From NCBI GenBank assembly GCA_030426515.1, contig JAUHYM010000003.1:1-50009 (forward strand): a DNA stretch of 50,009 nt, read 5' to 3'. The position numbers and the translations under genes are program-made. Position 1 is the first letter of the stretch, and each line of letters begins with the position of its first letter. Origin of the DNA: Actinomycetes bacterium (GTDB taxonomy: Bacteria > Actinomycetota > Actinomycetes > Actinomycetales > Microbacteriaceae). Of the stretch, positions 27,036-34,702 are shown piece after piece. The notes under the pieces are model-generated. The model saw only the letters and a program-made list of their open reading frames with translations, ran no database searches and was not told where the DNA came from.

Positions 27036-27990
27036 GCGTTCGTCCCTTCAGGTTGCCGAGCCGGCGTGCCTCGGCGGTGCAGGAGTTCGTCGTATCGGTC
27101 CAGGTCCGGCAGGGGGCGATGGTCGGGAGGCAGGCCGGCTATTACGGCGTCGGGGTCCCGCAGCCGCCGTTGCGTGAGACTGACATCCCGTCGCTCGTCC
27201 CCGCGATCTTCGGCAGCAGGTTGACGGCCTAGTCCGGACCTACTCGCGCCGGCTGCCAGGCATGCTTCGATGGTGACGGCGCCGACGGTGAGTGCGGCAC
27301 GGACCGCGGCGGTGACGGCCGCGGTGGTCATGGTGCGGTGCAGGACAGCACGCCGATCGGCTCCCGGGTGCCAGCACTGTCGCCGTTGACCTTCCGAGAC
27401 TCGACCCAGAACGCCTCATGCGCGGCCGTGAACTCGCCGGCATCTCGGGCGGCTGCCAACGCCGTCGATCCTTTGAGTGCGCCGGGTTTGTGGCGGAGGA
27501 CCTCAAGGTAGTGATCCAGCTGGATCGACTCACCGCCGCGGGCGATGACCCATTCATGCCGGGTGACCGGAGCACGCCCGTCGAACACGACCAGCTCGGA
27601 CGCGCGCAGCGAGACCCGCACCTGCCGACCGATCAGCCGGGCGGGGACCGAGTAGCGCGCCATCCGCGCCGTGATCATGCTCGACCGATCCACCCGCGGA
27701 TGCAATACCAGCGCCCGAAGGCAGTAAAGCGGGTCGAAGCCATAGTGGGAGCAGAACAGCACCCACCGGTCGCTCTCCACCCGCCCCCGCCCTTCACCGA
27801 TGAGCACCCGCTTGACCGCGGCGGTGAGGTTGTCGTCCTTGATCTGCAGCCCCGGCACCCCGCCGAGTCCTTCGAACGCGGCGATGTGTCCCTCCAGGAA
27901 CGCTTCCTGCGACTGCGTCGAGTAGACCCGGTGCACGGCGCGGCCGGAGTGGGAGAGGCAAGCTGTCACAGACAAGCGGAGGCGGACTGC
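27032..27990 (-). pseudogene. istA: IS21-family transposase IstA, 5'-truncated and frameshifted
   Basis: Recognisable IstA C-terminal half: YSTQSQEAFLEGHIAAFEGLGGVP, IKDDNLTAAVKRVL, HYGFDPLYCLRA, then DAGEFTAAHEAFWVESRKVNG. The helix-turn-helix and the first catalytic Asp region are missing, since homology stops abruptly near 27985. A frame change near 27330 (GVLSCTAP-stop versus GVLLLHRTM) separates the final 100 residues. The remaining left part of the transposase is not found elsewhere in the window. The insertion has therefore lost its right end. Confidence 0.8.
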
Positions 27991-28009
27991 AAGTGGAGTG
28001 CCGGGGGGC

Positions 28010-28476
28010 CTAACTGAGACAACGGATGTTGGTGGTTGCGCCACCCAGATTGGTCCAGGAACCACTTCCTGCCGATGCGAGGATGGTGGTGCCGTTTCGG
28101 GCCTGAGCGATGCTGCTGGCGGTGCGCGCGTTGGCCATTGACCTCACGGTGAAGCTGCTTGGAACACTATTGGTGCTGCACCCGCCCCACGACAGCTTCG
28201 ATCCAGTCAGGCCCGCCCCGTGTACGCGCAGATCAGGCCCGTGCCGCAACTTCCCACGGATCGGGCAAGGGGATTGACGACAAGCATTGTCATCTCGAGC
28301 TCGGGCCAGTAGGCCTCGTAATAGCCCTCTACCTCGCCGCCTGGAACTTCTTGCAACACGGCGGCGAGCTGCGGATGCACATCATCATCATCATCATCAG
28401 CGTGCGCGGGCATCGCGGCGCCAATCGTGAGCGCAGCGCAAGTGAGCAGGGTGACGGCGAGCGTGCGGAACTTCAT
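28010..28476 (-). pseudogene. Secreted small protein, peptidase-inhibitor/crystallin-like, frameshifted
   Basis: Signal peptide MKFRTLAVTLLTCAALTIGAA with cleavage near AHA, an unusual run of Asp (ADDDDDDVH), a domain with ATPELEMT-type sequence VEGYYEAYWPELEMTMLV, then CGTGLICAYTG. The frame then changes at a G run near 28215-28220 and continues AGLTGSKLSWGGCSTN, SFTVRSMANARTASSIAQARNG and a terminal CLS. The restored tail resembles the I36/beta-gamma-crystallin-like extracellular domain (LCAY.. with phased cysteines). It is last in the ECF sigma operon, 16 bp after the CU044_5270-type gene. Confidence 0.65.
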
Positions 28477-28492
28477 GTCGTAGGGCTTCCTT

Positions 28493-29512
28493 TCATCGGC
28501 TTCCGGGGTCGCGCATGGAGTAGGAGATGATGGCGTCGGCGGGGAAGGGTCCGTCGGCCGCGGTCGTGTACGTCTCGGATCCGACGATGCGTCCGGTGTC
28601 GCGGGAGATGAACAGGTGCAGTTCGGAAGGGCCGCGCGGGTTGGTCGCGGATATGCCGATGACCGGGCGCCCGGCCCGGTCGGTCGTGGCGCCGAGGACG
28701 TCAATGCCAGGGGTGTCTGCGACGATCTGGAGCAGCGCCGCATGCTGAGCGTTGGTGAGAGTCCAGGTCTGCATCAGCGTCTCGATGCTGTCAAGCACGT
28801 CGAACGCGGACGCCGGCTCGGCCAGGCCATTCTCTGCGAGTGTGGCACGCATGGCCTCCACGGTGTCGCCCGGCGGGTCGACGGTCCACACCTGGAACTC
28901 GCCCGCCGCGAACGTCATCTCCCAAATCAGGGTGCCCGGTGGCGCCACTGCTTGCGGCACGGGATCAGTGGCACCGTCTGCCCAGTACGGCGTCCCGGCG
29001 ACCGTCCGAGTGGAACCGGAGAGGTCCTCGGCCCACGTGAGCGTGGTGACCTGGGGGCTGATCACTTGGGAGGGGGCGTCGGTATCGAGATCATCGACTT
29101 GGTAGTACCAGCCGACAGTGACCACCTCTCGGACCGGTTCGGCGGGTCCACCTCCGGCACCCAGCGTGGATTGCGCGTCCGTCACGATTGCTCCGATCGG
29201 CTGGCCGATGGGGGTGAACTCCAGCGGTCTCGGGGTCACCGCGACGGCGGCCTGGGGGACGGGGACGATCGCGAGCACAACGGCCACGATGGCGGCTGCT
29301 ACGGCGAACATCGGCACCACAACCGCTGCCCATCGGCGGCGGAGACGCCGGCTGTTCCCCACGGGGACCGCGGCGTGTACCGGCCCCGCCGCGACTATGC
29401 GGTCGCGGATGCCGAGCGCTCGCAGCGAGGGGCGTTCGTCGGGATCGACCGGCACCGGGTTCGCTGCGCGCAACAACCGGCCGAGATCGTCATCCAGTTC
29501 CGAAGTACTCAT
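28493..29512 (-). CDS. CU044_5270-type membrane protein, probable partner of the ECF sigma factor
   Basis: A 339-residue product with a cytoplasmic N-terminus (DDDLGRLLRAANPVPVDPDERP), one transmembrane helix near residues 60-85 (RRRWAAVVVPMFAVAAAIVAVVLAIV) and a large extracytoplasmic domain (GWYYQVDDLDTDAP, WEMTFAAGEFQVWTVD, DVLGATTDRAGRPVIGIS). Genes of this type regularly follow ECF sigma genes in actinobacteria. Topology fits a signal-sensing or anti-sigma-like role, although no zinc-binding anti-sigma motif is visible. The start at 29512 overlaps the sigma stop. Confidence 0.8.
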   Translation of the reverse strand: MSTSELDDDLGRLLRAANPVPVDPDERPSLRALGIRDRIVAAGPVHAAVPVGNSRRLRRRWAAVVVPMFAVAAAIVAVVLAIVPVPQAAVAVTPRPLEFTPIGQPIGAIVTDAQSTLGAGGGPAEPVREVVTVGWYYQVDDLDTDAPSQVISPQVTTLTWAEDLSGSTRTVAGTPYWADGATDPVPQAVAPPGTLIWEMTFAAGEFQVWTVDPPGDTVEAMRATLAENGLAEPASAFDVLDSIETLMQTWTLTNAQHAALLQIVADTPGIDVLGATTDRAGRPVIGISATNPRGPSELHLFISRDTGRIVGSETYTTAADGPFPADAIISYSMRDPGSR

Positions 29513-30021
29513 CGAGCCCTCCCCGCAGCCGTCTGGTGTCGCGCGGGCTCGGCAAGCAGCCCCCGCAGCTTGGACCGTGCCCGAGTCAGTGCGGTCCACA
29601 CCGCGCCGGGCGTGGATCCGATCACCTCCGCGATCTCCTCCGCCGACAGGCCATCCCAGTAGGTCAGCATCAGCATCTCGCGCTCCCGCGATCCGAGCTT
29701 CCTCATCCCCGCCTCGAGGTCCATCAGCGCTTCCCGGCTGACTCCTTCCGGTGGCTCCTCGAGAAGACGCGTCAGCGCCACCTCTGCTCGCGCCCGTCGG
29801 CCCTGCCCGCGGTGGTGGGTGCGGATCACGTTCGTCGCGATCCCGAACAGCCACGCCCTGGTCAGTGGAACGGCAGACTCGAACTTCTCCCACGCGATCC
29901 GGAACACCTCCGCGGCGAGGTCTTCGGCTTCCGCGCCGTCACGAACGCGTCGGCGGACGAAGGCGAGGACTGTCACCCAATGCGTGTCGAACGCGAAGAC
30001 GAACATCTGTTGCCTCGACAC
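29509..30021 (-). CDS. ECF-type RNA polymerase sigma factor
   Basis: A 170-residue sigma-70 relative with region 2 (HWVTVLAFVRRRVRDGAEAEDLAAEVFRIAW) and region 4 (REREMLMLTYWDGLSAEEIAEVIGSTPGAVWTALTRARSKLR, helix-turn-helix) only, as in ECF factors. The GTG at 30021 is chosen because AGGGAGGTG precedes it; longer readings add an arginine-rich stretch overlapping the promoter. It directs polymerase to a small regulon. The motif TGTAAGG/GTGAGG upstream of its own gene, the ABC operon and the secreted peptide gene is the likely target. Confidence 0.9.
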   Translation of the reverse strand: MSRQQMFVFAFDTHWVTVLAFVRRRVRDGAEAEDLAAEVFRIAWEKFESAVPLTRAWLFGIATNVIRTHHRGQGRRARAEVALTRLLEEPPEGVSREALMDLEAGMRKLGSREREMLMLTYWDGLSAEEIAEVIGSTPGAVWTALTRARSKLRGLLAEPARHQTAAGRAR

Positions 30022-30045
30022 GAATCGCACCTCCCTGGCGACAGC

Positions 30046-30084
30046 CCTCACTGTGAAGGTTGCCGCTCGGCGGGAAACCTTACA
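30046..30084 (-). promoter_or_regulatory. Putative autoregulated promoter of the ECF sigma gene
   Basis: Minus strand TGTAAGG (30078-30084), 26 bp, GTGAGG (30046-30051), with CTTCAC just before GTGAGG as in the ABC-operon copy. It lies 24 bp before the sigma start. Confidence 0.65.
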
Positions 30085-30183
30085 CGCAAGATCTCGTGCC
30101 GCGTAGCAGCCAGGCATCACGTCGAGGCCGCGGTCTCGCGACGACAGCGACGGGAGGTTTTGTTCGTCGACCCGACGAGCGCG

Positions 30184-30222
30184 TGTAAGGAATGTGCAGC
30201 ATCGGTCACTTCACTGGTGAGG
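30184..30222 (+). promoter_or_regulatory. Putative ECF-sigma promoter of the ABC-export operon
   Basis: TGTAAGG (30184-30190), 26 bp, GTGAGG (30217-30222), including CTTCAC. It lies 80 bp before the adaptor gene start and points away from the divergent copy at 30046-30084. Confidence 0.65.
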
Positions 30223-30302
30223 CATCTCTGGGGCCGGTACACCACCGGATCCTGCACATTGAGTTGTGGCGGTAGCCAGAGCGTGAAGGTCGAGAGGATC
30301 GG

Positions 30303-31463
30303 ATGAGCCAAACCCAGACCCGTCGTGACGCGGAGGCGCTCGTCGTGGCCGATGCGAATGCCAGCGCTCCGACCGCGCGGGAGGCTGCGGCGCAGCCCCG
30401 ACGGTCGACGGTGGCGTGGGTCGTCGCGGTTCTCGCGGTGTCGGTTGCCGTGGTTGCGGTGGTGTGGGCGGTGCTGACGGTGCTGCGTCCGGCGGAGGAT
30501 CCGTTGGAGGCGGCTGGGTATGCGACGGTCGCGGTGGCGCCGGGCGAGGTCGGGTCGAGTCTGTCGTTGAACACGGTGGCGGTGTGGGAACCGACTCCGG
30601 TGGGGGTCAATGGCGGGGCCGGTGTTGTGACGGGGGTTTGCGTGTCGGCCGGTGACGAGGTGCGTGCCGGTGACGTGTTGTACACGGTGGATCTGCGCCC
30701 GGTCGTGATCGCGGAAGGCGCGGTGCCCGCGTTCCGCCCGATCGGGCGGGACACCCGGGGGTCGGATGTCGCGCAAGTGCAGCGGATGTTGGCGGCGCTG
30801 GGCTACGACCCCGGTCCCGCCGACGGCAACGCGGGAGCGGGGACGACCGCCGCGATCCGGGCGTGGCAGAAGGAGTCCGGGGTGCCGCAGACCGGGGTGG
30901 TGGATCTGGGGGACGTGATCTTTGTGCCGTCGCTGCCGACCCGGGTGTCGCTGGACACCGACGTGATCGCGCGGGGGAAGACCGTGACCGGGGGTGAAGA
31001 GGTGGTGCGGGGGTTGCCGGCGGCGCCGGTGTTCACGATCCCGGTCACGGATGCGCAGGCGGCGATGATCCCGACGGGCACCCCCGTGCAGATGACCGCG
31101 CCGGACGGCACGGTGTGGGACGCGGTGACCACCGATCAGACGGTGGACGAGATGACCCAGACCGTGATCATCGGGTTGACCGGCGCCGATGGCGGCACCG
31201 TGTGCGGCGACGAGTGCGGGCTGGTGCCGGTGACGGGGGAGGCGAGGCTGTCATCGCTGATCGTGACCGTGCCGACGGTGGAGGGGCTGGTGGTGCCGTC
31301 GGCGGCGCTGGTCACCGACGCGGCCGGGCAGATCGCGGTCGTCAACGAGGCCGGGGTGCGGGTCCCGGTGAGCGTGGTGTCCTCGGCCCGGGGGATGTCG
31401 GTGATCGAGGGTGTCGAGCAGGGCACATCGGTGCGGGTGCCCGCCGTCGAGGACGCCGGATGA
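30303..31463 (+). CDS. Membrane-fusion/peptidoglycan-binding adaptor of an ABC exporter
   Basis: A 386-residue protein anchored by one N-terminal helix (TVAWVVAVLAVSVAVVAVVWAVLTVL, residues 38-63). Outside, a biotinyl-lipoyl-like part contains GVVTGVCVSAGDEVRAGDVLYTVD. A peptidoglycan-binding PG_binding_1-like repeat (SDVAQVQRMLAALGYDPGPADGNAGAGTTAAIRAWQ) is inserted, followed by beta-barrel segments (VPTVEGLVVPSAALV). This MacA/HlyD-like plan with a wall-binding insert is common in actinobacterial peptide or antibiotic exporters. It is first in a three-gene operon, with ATGA coupling to the ATPase. Confidence 0.85.
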   Translation: MSQTQTRRDAEALVVADANASAPTAREAAAQPRRSTVAWVVAVLAVSVAVVAVVWAVLTVLRPAEDPLEAAGYATVAVAPGEVGSSLSLNTVAVWEPTPVGVNGGAGVVTGVCVSAGDEVRAGDVLYTVDLRPVVIAEGAVPAFRPIGRDTRGSDVAQVQRMLAALGYDPGPADGNAGAGTTAAIRAWQKESGVPQTGVVDLGDVIFVPSLPTRVSLDTDVIARGKTVTGGEEVVRGLPAAPVFTIPVTDAQAAMIPTGTPVQMTAPDGTVWDAVTTDQTVDEMTQTVIIGLTGADGGTVCGDECGLVPVTGEARLSSLIVTVPTVEGLVVPSAALVTDAAGQIAVVNEAGVRVPVSVVSSARGMSVIEGVEQGTSVRVPAVEDAG

Positions 31464-32152
31464 CCGCCCACGCTACGGTCGACAGCATCCTCACCGACTC
31501 GAGACCGGCAATGTCCGCGCGGGTGGAGGCGCGGGACGTGGTGTTCGAGTACGTGCTTGGCCGCCCGGTTCTGAACCGCTGGTCGGCCGTGTTCCCCATA
31601 GGGTCGATGACCGCGCTGACCGGCCCGTCAGGGCGCGGCAAATCGACACTGCTGTATCTGCTCGGGCTGATGCTGCACCCCACCGGTGGGGAGATCCTCG
31701 TCGACGGCACCCCGGTGTCGGGGCTGCGGGACGCGGACCGGGCACGGTTGCGGGCCACCCGGTTCGGGTTCGTGTTCCAGGACGCTGCGCTGGATCACAC
31801 CCGCACCGTGCTCGACAACGTGACCGAGACCGCCCTGTACGCCGGTCTCCATCGCCGTGACGTGACGCCGCGCGCGCTGGAGCTGCTGGACCGGTTCGAC
31901 GTCGACGTGCCCGGGCACCGCCGACCGGGGCAGGTCTCCGGCGGCCAGGCGCAACGGATCGCGTTGTGCCGTGCGCTGCTCATCGACCCGGGCGTGCTGC
32001 TCGCCGACGAACCCACCGGCAACCTCGACCCCGCCACCGCAACCCTGGTCGTCGAGGCGCTGCGCGACCACGCCCGCACCGGCGCGGCGGTGATCGTCGT
32101 CACTCACTCCCCCGAGGTCGCCGCCGCCTGCGACACCGAGATCCGGCTATGA
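31460..32152 (+). CDS. ABC transporter ATP-binding protein (MacB/LolD-like)
   Basis: A 230-residue ATPase: Walker A GPSGRGKST near residue 54, Q-loop FVFQDAALDHTRTVLDN, signature VSGGQAQRIALCRALL, Walker B GVLLADEPTGNLDP and H-loop VTHSPEVAA. The SGGQ and NLDP forms are typical of the FtsX-type exporter group. The start at 31460 overlaps the adaptor stop, and an extra 20-residue N-terminal leader precedes the core. It energises the permease encoded next. Confidence 0.92.
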   Translation: MTAHATVDSILTDSRPAMSARVEARDVVFEYVLGRPVLNRWSAVFPIGSMTALTGPSGRGKSTLLYLLGLMLHPTGGEILVDGTPVSGLRDADRARLRATRFGFVFQDAALDHTRTVLDNVTETALYAGLHRRDVTPRALELLDRFDVDVPGHRRPGQVSGGQAQRIALCRALLIDPGVLLADEPTGNLDPATATLVVEALRDHARTGAAVIVVTHSPEVAAACDTEIRL

Positions 32153-33249
32153 CCGGCCTGGCCGCACTGCTGCGCGAAGCCGCCGCGACCGCCCGGTCAC
32201 AACCGGTCGCGTCAGTGTTGACGATCCTCATGATCAGCGGGATGGTCCTGACCGTCATGCTCACCACCGGCCGCACCGTCGGCGCCGAACAACAGGTCCT
32301 CGGCTCCATCGACACCGCCGGGACCCGCTCCATCACCATCCGCGCCGAACAAGCCGCCGGGCTCACCGTCGATGTCCTCGACCGCGTCGCGCACATCGAC
32401 GGGATCGAATGGGTCGGCGCGTTCTCCGCCGCTACCGACGCCACCAACACCCTCATCCCCGACGGTGCCCGTGTGCCCGTCCGGTACGCGTACGGGCATC
32501 ACCTCGACCGGCTCGGCATCTCCGCCCAGAGCCCGCTCCCGGGCGAAGAGGCATACGCATCCCCGATCTCCGCCGCGCAGCTCGGACTCCCCGACGCGAC
32601 CGGATCGATCACCCTCACCACCGGCCCCTCATACACCGTCGCCGGGTCGCTCGACGTGCCCGACTTCCTCACCGGCCTGCAACCCGTCACCCTCATCCCC
32701 CGCCCCACCGCCACCGGTACCGAACCCGTCGCGATCCTCATCGTGATCGCCGACCGCCCCGACCTCGTCGCCCCTGTCAGCGACGCCGTCCTGTCCGTCC
32801 TCGCCCCCACCGACGCCACCAAGATCACCGTGCACACCAGCGAGACCCTCGCCCAACTCCGCGCGCTCATCCAGGCCAAACTCGGCAGCTTCTCCCGCGG
32901 ACTCGTGCTCGCCGTCCTCGCACTCACCGGCACCCTGGTCGCCATCCTCCTCACCGGACTCGTGCTCATGCGCCGCAAGGACCACGGCCGCCGACGCGCA
33001 CTCGGCGCCACACGCACCCTGATCGTCGCGCTCCTCCTAGCCCAGACCAGCATCCTCGCCACCATCGGCATCCTCACCGGCACCATCGCGTCCACCGCCA
33101 TCCTGCTCACCTCCGCAGACCCGCTCCCCGGCGCCGGGTTCACAGCCGCGCTCGGCATCCTCGCCCTCACCACCGCGCTCGTCGCCGCCCTCGCCCCCGC
33201 CATCATCGCCAGCCACCGCGAACCCATACGCGAACTCCGCGTCCCTTAA
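32149..33249 (+). CDS. FtsX/MacB-type ABC permease
   Basis: A 366-residue membrane protein. An N-terminal helix (VASVLTILMISGMVLTVMLTTG) is followed by an extracytoplasmic domain of about 220 residues (MacB_PCD-like, VLDRVAHIDGIEWVGAFSA, LPDATGSITLTTGPSY). Three C-terminal helices follow (LVLAVLALTGTLVAILLTGLVLM; a second; GFTAALGILALTTALVAAL) with the cytoplasmic loop MRRKDHGRRRALGATR typical of FtsX permeases. With the ATPase and adaptor it forms a tripartite exporter, probably for a peptide or cell-envelope drug. ECF control and nearby secreted peptides support that view. Confidence 0.88.
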   Translation: MTGLAALLREAAATARSQPVASVLTILMISGMVLTVMLTTGRTVGAEQQVLGSIDTAGTRSITIRAEQAAGLTVDVLDRVAHIDGIEWVGAFSAATDATNTLIPDGARVPVRYAYGHHLDRLGISAQSPLPGEEAYASPISAAQLGLPDATGSITLTTGPSYTVAGSLDVPDFLTGLQPVTLIPRPTATGTEPVAILIVIADRPDLVAPVSDAVLSVLAPTDATKITVHTSETLAQLRALIQAKLGSFSRGLVLAVLALTGTLVAILLTGLVLMRRKDHGRRRALGATRTLIVALLLAQTSILATIGILTGTIASTAILLTSADPLPGAGFTAALGILALTTALVAALAPAIIASHREPIRELRVP

Positions 33250-33348
33250 CAGGGCTCGGCGCGCGATGCCGGCATCGTCGGCGGTGAACTCGTCCGAGTC
33301 GTGCACCCCCGAACGCGACGCTAGGGGGTTCACAGGGACAACACCTTT

Positions 33349-33377
33349 GCGGGGTGGTGCACCCTTCAGCACCCCGC
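33349..33377 (+). terminator. Hairpin downstream of the ABC-export operon
   Basis: 8-bp stem GCGGGGTG/CACCCCGC with a 13-base loop, 100 bp after the permease stop. No T run follows, so termination is only probable. Confidence 0.45.
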
Positions 33378-33450
33378 GCCGCGGAAACACAAGGACCTCG
33401 GGCCAGGAGTAGGGTGCGCCACATCAGCGCCCGACGGGAGTGAAGGGCTC

Positions 33451-33486
33451 AGGTGGCCCCCAGGTGACCCCCGCGGGGTCACCTGG
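33451..33486. repeat. Arm-like inverted repeat, right end of element 2
   Basis: CCAGGTGACCCC-CGC-GGGGTCACCTGG (33460-33486), a perfect 12-bp inverted pair of the arm motif seen at 89 and 21639. A partial third copy (AGGTGGCCCC) is at 33451. It ends 82 bp before core 2. No complete gene is seen between 33250 and 33887; this stretch is element-end sequence. Confidence 0.6.
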
Positions 33487-33567
33487 AACGAAGAATCGGC
33501 CGACAGCGCGCTCGCAGCACCCACTCGGGCAAAGAAAAAATCCCTGACTGACCAGGGATTTAAAGAG

Positions 33568-33624
33568 CGGAGACGGAGGGATTTGAACCCTCGGTCCCCG
33601 TGAGGGGACTCCACCTTAGCAGGG
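33568..33624 (-). repeat. tRNA-Ser(GCU) 3'-half fragment, candidate att core 2
   Basis: Identical over 57 bp to core 1, with the same preceding hairpin (AATCCCTGACTGACCAGGGATT). The right flank lacks the tRNA 5' half, although five bases there (TCACC) could still pair with the anticodon stem. Confidence 0.8.
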
Positions 33625-33783
33625 TGAAATGAGCCAAATCGGGTCCACGAGCCCGCCCGCTGTTCTGCCGCGAGATTCCGCGGATTTCGGCGTTGATCTG
33701 GCTGTTTTGGGGGGCGACGGAGTCCGCTCGTGTCGCACTCTATCCTCGGCAGACTCGCCGTGCTCGGCACTCACGGGATGCTC

Positions 33784-33803
33784 GGGGACCCCTGGGGGAC
33801 CCC
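33784..33803. repeat. Arm-like repeats, left end of element 3
   Basis: GGGGACCCCTGGGGGACCCC, two overlapping copies of the arm motif, beginning 160 bp right of core 2, preceded by GGGATGCTC as at 21630. Confidence 0.5.
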
Positions 33804-33887
33804 CTCTCGCAATTCGGATCCGCTCGGTGACGATCTTCTGTCGGCGCGGCGACCCGGACCCGTCAAGCCAACTGGCAGCAGCCGCCT

Positions 33888-34574
33888 TCAGCGATAGTCG
33901 CGTCGGTCAAGAGATGCTTCGTAGCAGGCTCGGTCGAGGTTGGTGTTCCAGATTCGACGAGGCGACGTCGGGCGCAGATTCCCGTAGGTGCGGGTGCCTT
34001 CCTGTTCCCATCGGGGGTTGAACCATGATGCAGTCTCGATGCCGGCATATCGCGACGGCTCCGCGCCGTGGAAGTCGTGCAGCTCGTCCAGAACGGGAAC
34101 GAGGTCGGTGTCTCGGGACGCGAGGATGACGAGGTCGATGTCCGACCTGGCGGCCTCGCGCACGCAGGCGAGAGCGACGAGAACGTCGATCCCCTTCTCT
34201 TCCGGGCGTCCGGTCGGGATCTTCCGCCCATTGATGTCGAGCACAGGCTTTCCCGCGGAGTACCGGAACCGGTACTTCAGATCGCGCAGCTCGACGATCG
34301 CGCCGGCCGCACGCCACTCCGTCGCCTGCTCAAGGCAGCGTCGATTCTGCTCCCAGTCGTAGTTGACATGAGGGAGCCCCCGGTAGACGAGAACACGATT
34401 GCACTCCGCGAGTGGGAAGCCCTCGCGTTGCCGCTCGTTGCGCTCGACGATCGCGCGCTTGGCGAACTGCATCGGGTGGATCAGTGACTCGTGCTTGTCA
34501 CCTCTCGGGTTGAAGACGTCCTTCGCGGTGAGATGAACGTTCTGGTAGTCGATCACGACGGACGCACGCAGCAC
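33888..34574 (-). CDS. NYN-domain (PIN-like) nuclease
   Basis: A 228-residue protein with the NYN fold pattern: VVIDYQNVHLTAKD at the N-terminus (first catalytic Asp and Asn), EKGIDVLVALACVREA (second Asp) and DIDLVILASRDTDLVPVLDEL (third acidic cluster, like the family's SgDsDF.pl). These bind Mg and cleave RNA. GTG 34574 is used with GGGGAAAG upstream. A perfect -35/-10 pair and a terminator-like hairpin lie in its leader. As the only partner of a primase-helicase on a small element, it may be the effector of a defence or element-competition system (inference). Confidence 0.8.
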   Translation of the reverse strand: MLRASVVIDYQNVHLTAKDVFNPRGDKHESLIHPMQFAKRAIVERNERQREGFPLAECNRVLVYRGLPHVNYDWEQNRRCLEQATEWRAAGAIVELRDLKYRFRYSAGKPVLDINGRKIPTGRPEEKGIDVLVALACVREAARSDIDLVILASRDTDLVPVLDELHDFHGAEPSRYAGIETASWFNPRWEQEGTRTYGNLRPTSPRRIWNTNLDRACYEASLDRRDYR

Positions 34575-34599
34575 GATGGCTTTCCCCGGGGTAGAAAAA

Positions 34600-34626
34600 T
34601 CCCCGCCAATCCGGAGACGGCGGGGA
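34600..34626 (-). terminator. Intrinsic terminator or attenuator between primase-helicase and NYN gene
   Basis: Minus strand TCCCCGCC, 11-base loop, GGCGGGGA (perfect 8-bp stem) followed by TTTTT. It lies 76 bp after the primase-helicase stop but downstream of a promoter-like pair (34638-34668) and 25 bp before the NYN start. It may therefore terminate the first gene, attenuate the second, or both. Confidence 0.75.
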
Positions 34627-34637
34627 GCAATGGATCA

Positions 34638-34668
34638 AGTATAGGTCGGCCACATCAACGGCTGTCAA
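34638..34668 (-). promoter_or_regulatory. Sigma-70-type promoter of the NYN gene
   Basis: Minus strand TTGACA (34663-34668), 19-bp spacer, TATACT (34638-34643). Both hexamers are near perfect and unusually AT-rich for this DNA. The spacer is longer than the usual 17. The expected transcript starts just before the hairpin at 34600-34626. Confidence 0.6.
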
Positions 34669-34702
34669 CTCGATTGGTTTCGACGTACACCGCACGGCGC
34701 CG

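Larger units (their letters stand above)
21421..33624. mobile_element. Putative integrative element 2: toxin, secreted-peptide and ABC-export cargo
   Basis: The block is bounded by identical 57-bp tRNA-Ser(GCU) 3' fragments at 21421-21477 and 33568-33624, with arm-like repeats inside each end. Cargo comprises toxin-antitoxin remains, a Fic module, small secreted proteins, a degenerate IS21 and an ECF-sigma/ABC-exporter cluster. No integrase, excisionase or relaxase is seen. Mobility is inferred from the ends. Confidence 0.6.

Noticed and set aside
26226..27990. Active IS21 element
   Set aside because: IstA lacks its N-terminal half and is frameshifted, and no matching terminal inverted repeats were found.
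33037..33390. Minus-strand frame at the end of the ABC permease (VHDSDEFTADDAGIARRALLRDAEF)
   Set aside because: Most of it is antisense to the permease, and the extra part has no start signal or recognisable domain.
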